A stretch of 64,000 nucleotides of DNA, taken from NCBI RefSeq assembly GCF_041601295.1, contig NZ_JBFIII010000001.1, positions 1 to 64,000 of the forward strand, read 5' to 3'. Under the pieces are notes generated by a model. That model saw nothing but the letters and a program-made list of their open reading frames with translations. It did no database searches and was not told the origin of the DNA. Numbering within the stretch: the first letter of the stretch is position 1; each line of letters starts with the position of its first letter. Source of the stretch: Immundisolibacter sp. Its GTDB lineage: Bacteria; Pseudomonadota; Gammaproteobacteria; Immundisolibacterales; Immundisolibacteraceae. Shown here piece by piece: positions 63,461 through 64,000 of this stretch. The translations under genes and the position numbers were made by a program.

Positions 63461-64000
<540 letters not shown>

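Overview
The window reads as chromosomal DNA of a high-GC, aerobic Gammaproteobacterium. The support is the Mla lipid-transport operon running into ibaG, grxD and murA, the rarA-crcB-lolA-ftsK block, a YajG-type lipoprotein, glnE, and the birA-coaX-SPOR trio. Several genes point to hydrocarbon or aromatic metabolism: a Rieske dioxygenase alpha/beta pair, an AlkB-type membrane hydroxylase, an HsaA-like flavin monooxygenase, class I aldolases, a metabolite:H+ symporter and a sulfotransferase. A PAH-degrading lineage such as Immundisolibacter would fit, but that is a guess from gene content, not a demonstrated match.

Layout. 1-4.6 kb: a YbhGFSR-like tripartite exporter on the minus strand (HlyD adaptor, double ATPase, two ABC-2 permeases, the last cut by the window edge). 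4.9-10.0 kb: a Tat-exported metallo-beta-lactamase-fold hydrolase converging on a six-gene minus-strand cluster of two ferritin-like proteins, two [4Fe-4S] ferredoxins and Rieske dioxygenase alpha and beta. This is the most unusual locus in the window. 10.1-16.2 kb: a palindromic MITE-like element, an aldo/keto reductase, and a porin / PstS-like protein / GGDEF-EAL sensor set, followed by a 160-bp multi-hairpin repeat. 16.3-23.1 kb: crcB, rarA, lolA and ftsK (minus), then trxB, an Smr protein and a PilZ protein (plus). 23.4-28.7 kb: an ABC-2 exporter, an MHS-family symporter, an alpha/beta hydrolase and a sulfotransferase. 28.9-31.7 kb: a c'-type cytochrome and a two-gene set of a QueC-like PP-loop protein with a polysaccharide pyruvyl transferase.

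31.9-40.7 kb: a slipin/NfeD pair, then a stress and ion module (P-type ATPase, CPA2 antiporter, double UspA) and a D-2-hydroxyacid dehydrogenase. 40.7-48.7 kb: a SulP transporter, the AlkB-type hydroxylase, the flavin monooxygenase-like protein, a YajG-like lipoprotein, an SDR protein lacking the usual catalytic tyrosine, and two tandem DHDPS/NAL-family aldolases closed by a strong terminator. 48.8-53.7 kb: a flippase-like membrane protein, a 28-codon Cys-His microORF with a perfect Shine-Dalgarno in front of a cytochrome b561-like gene, tRNA-Arg(CCT), birA, coaX and a SPOR-like protein. 54-64 kb: mgtE converging on glnE, then mlaFEDCB, an ABC-2 exporter pair, ibaG, grxD and the start of murA.

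Genes are densely packed, with many 4-bp ATGA/GTGA overlaps that define operons. No phage, plasmid, CRISPR array or rRNA gene was seen; the only mobile-type DNA is small non-coding repeats.
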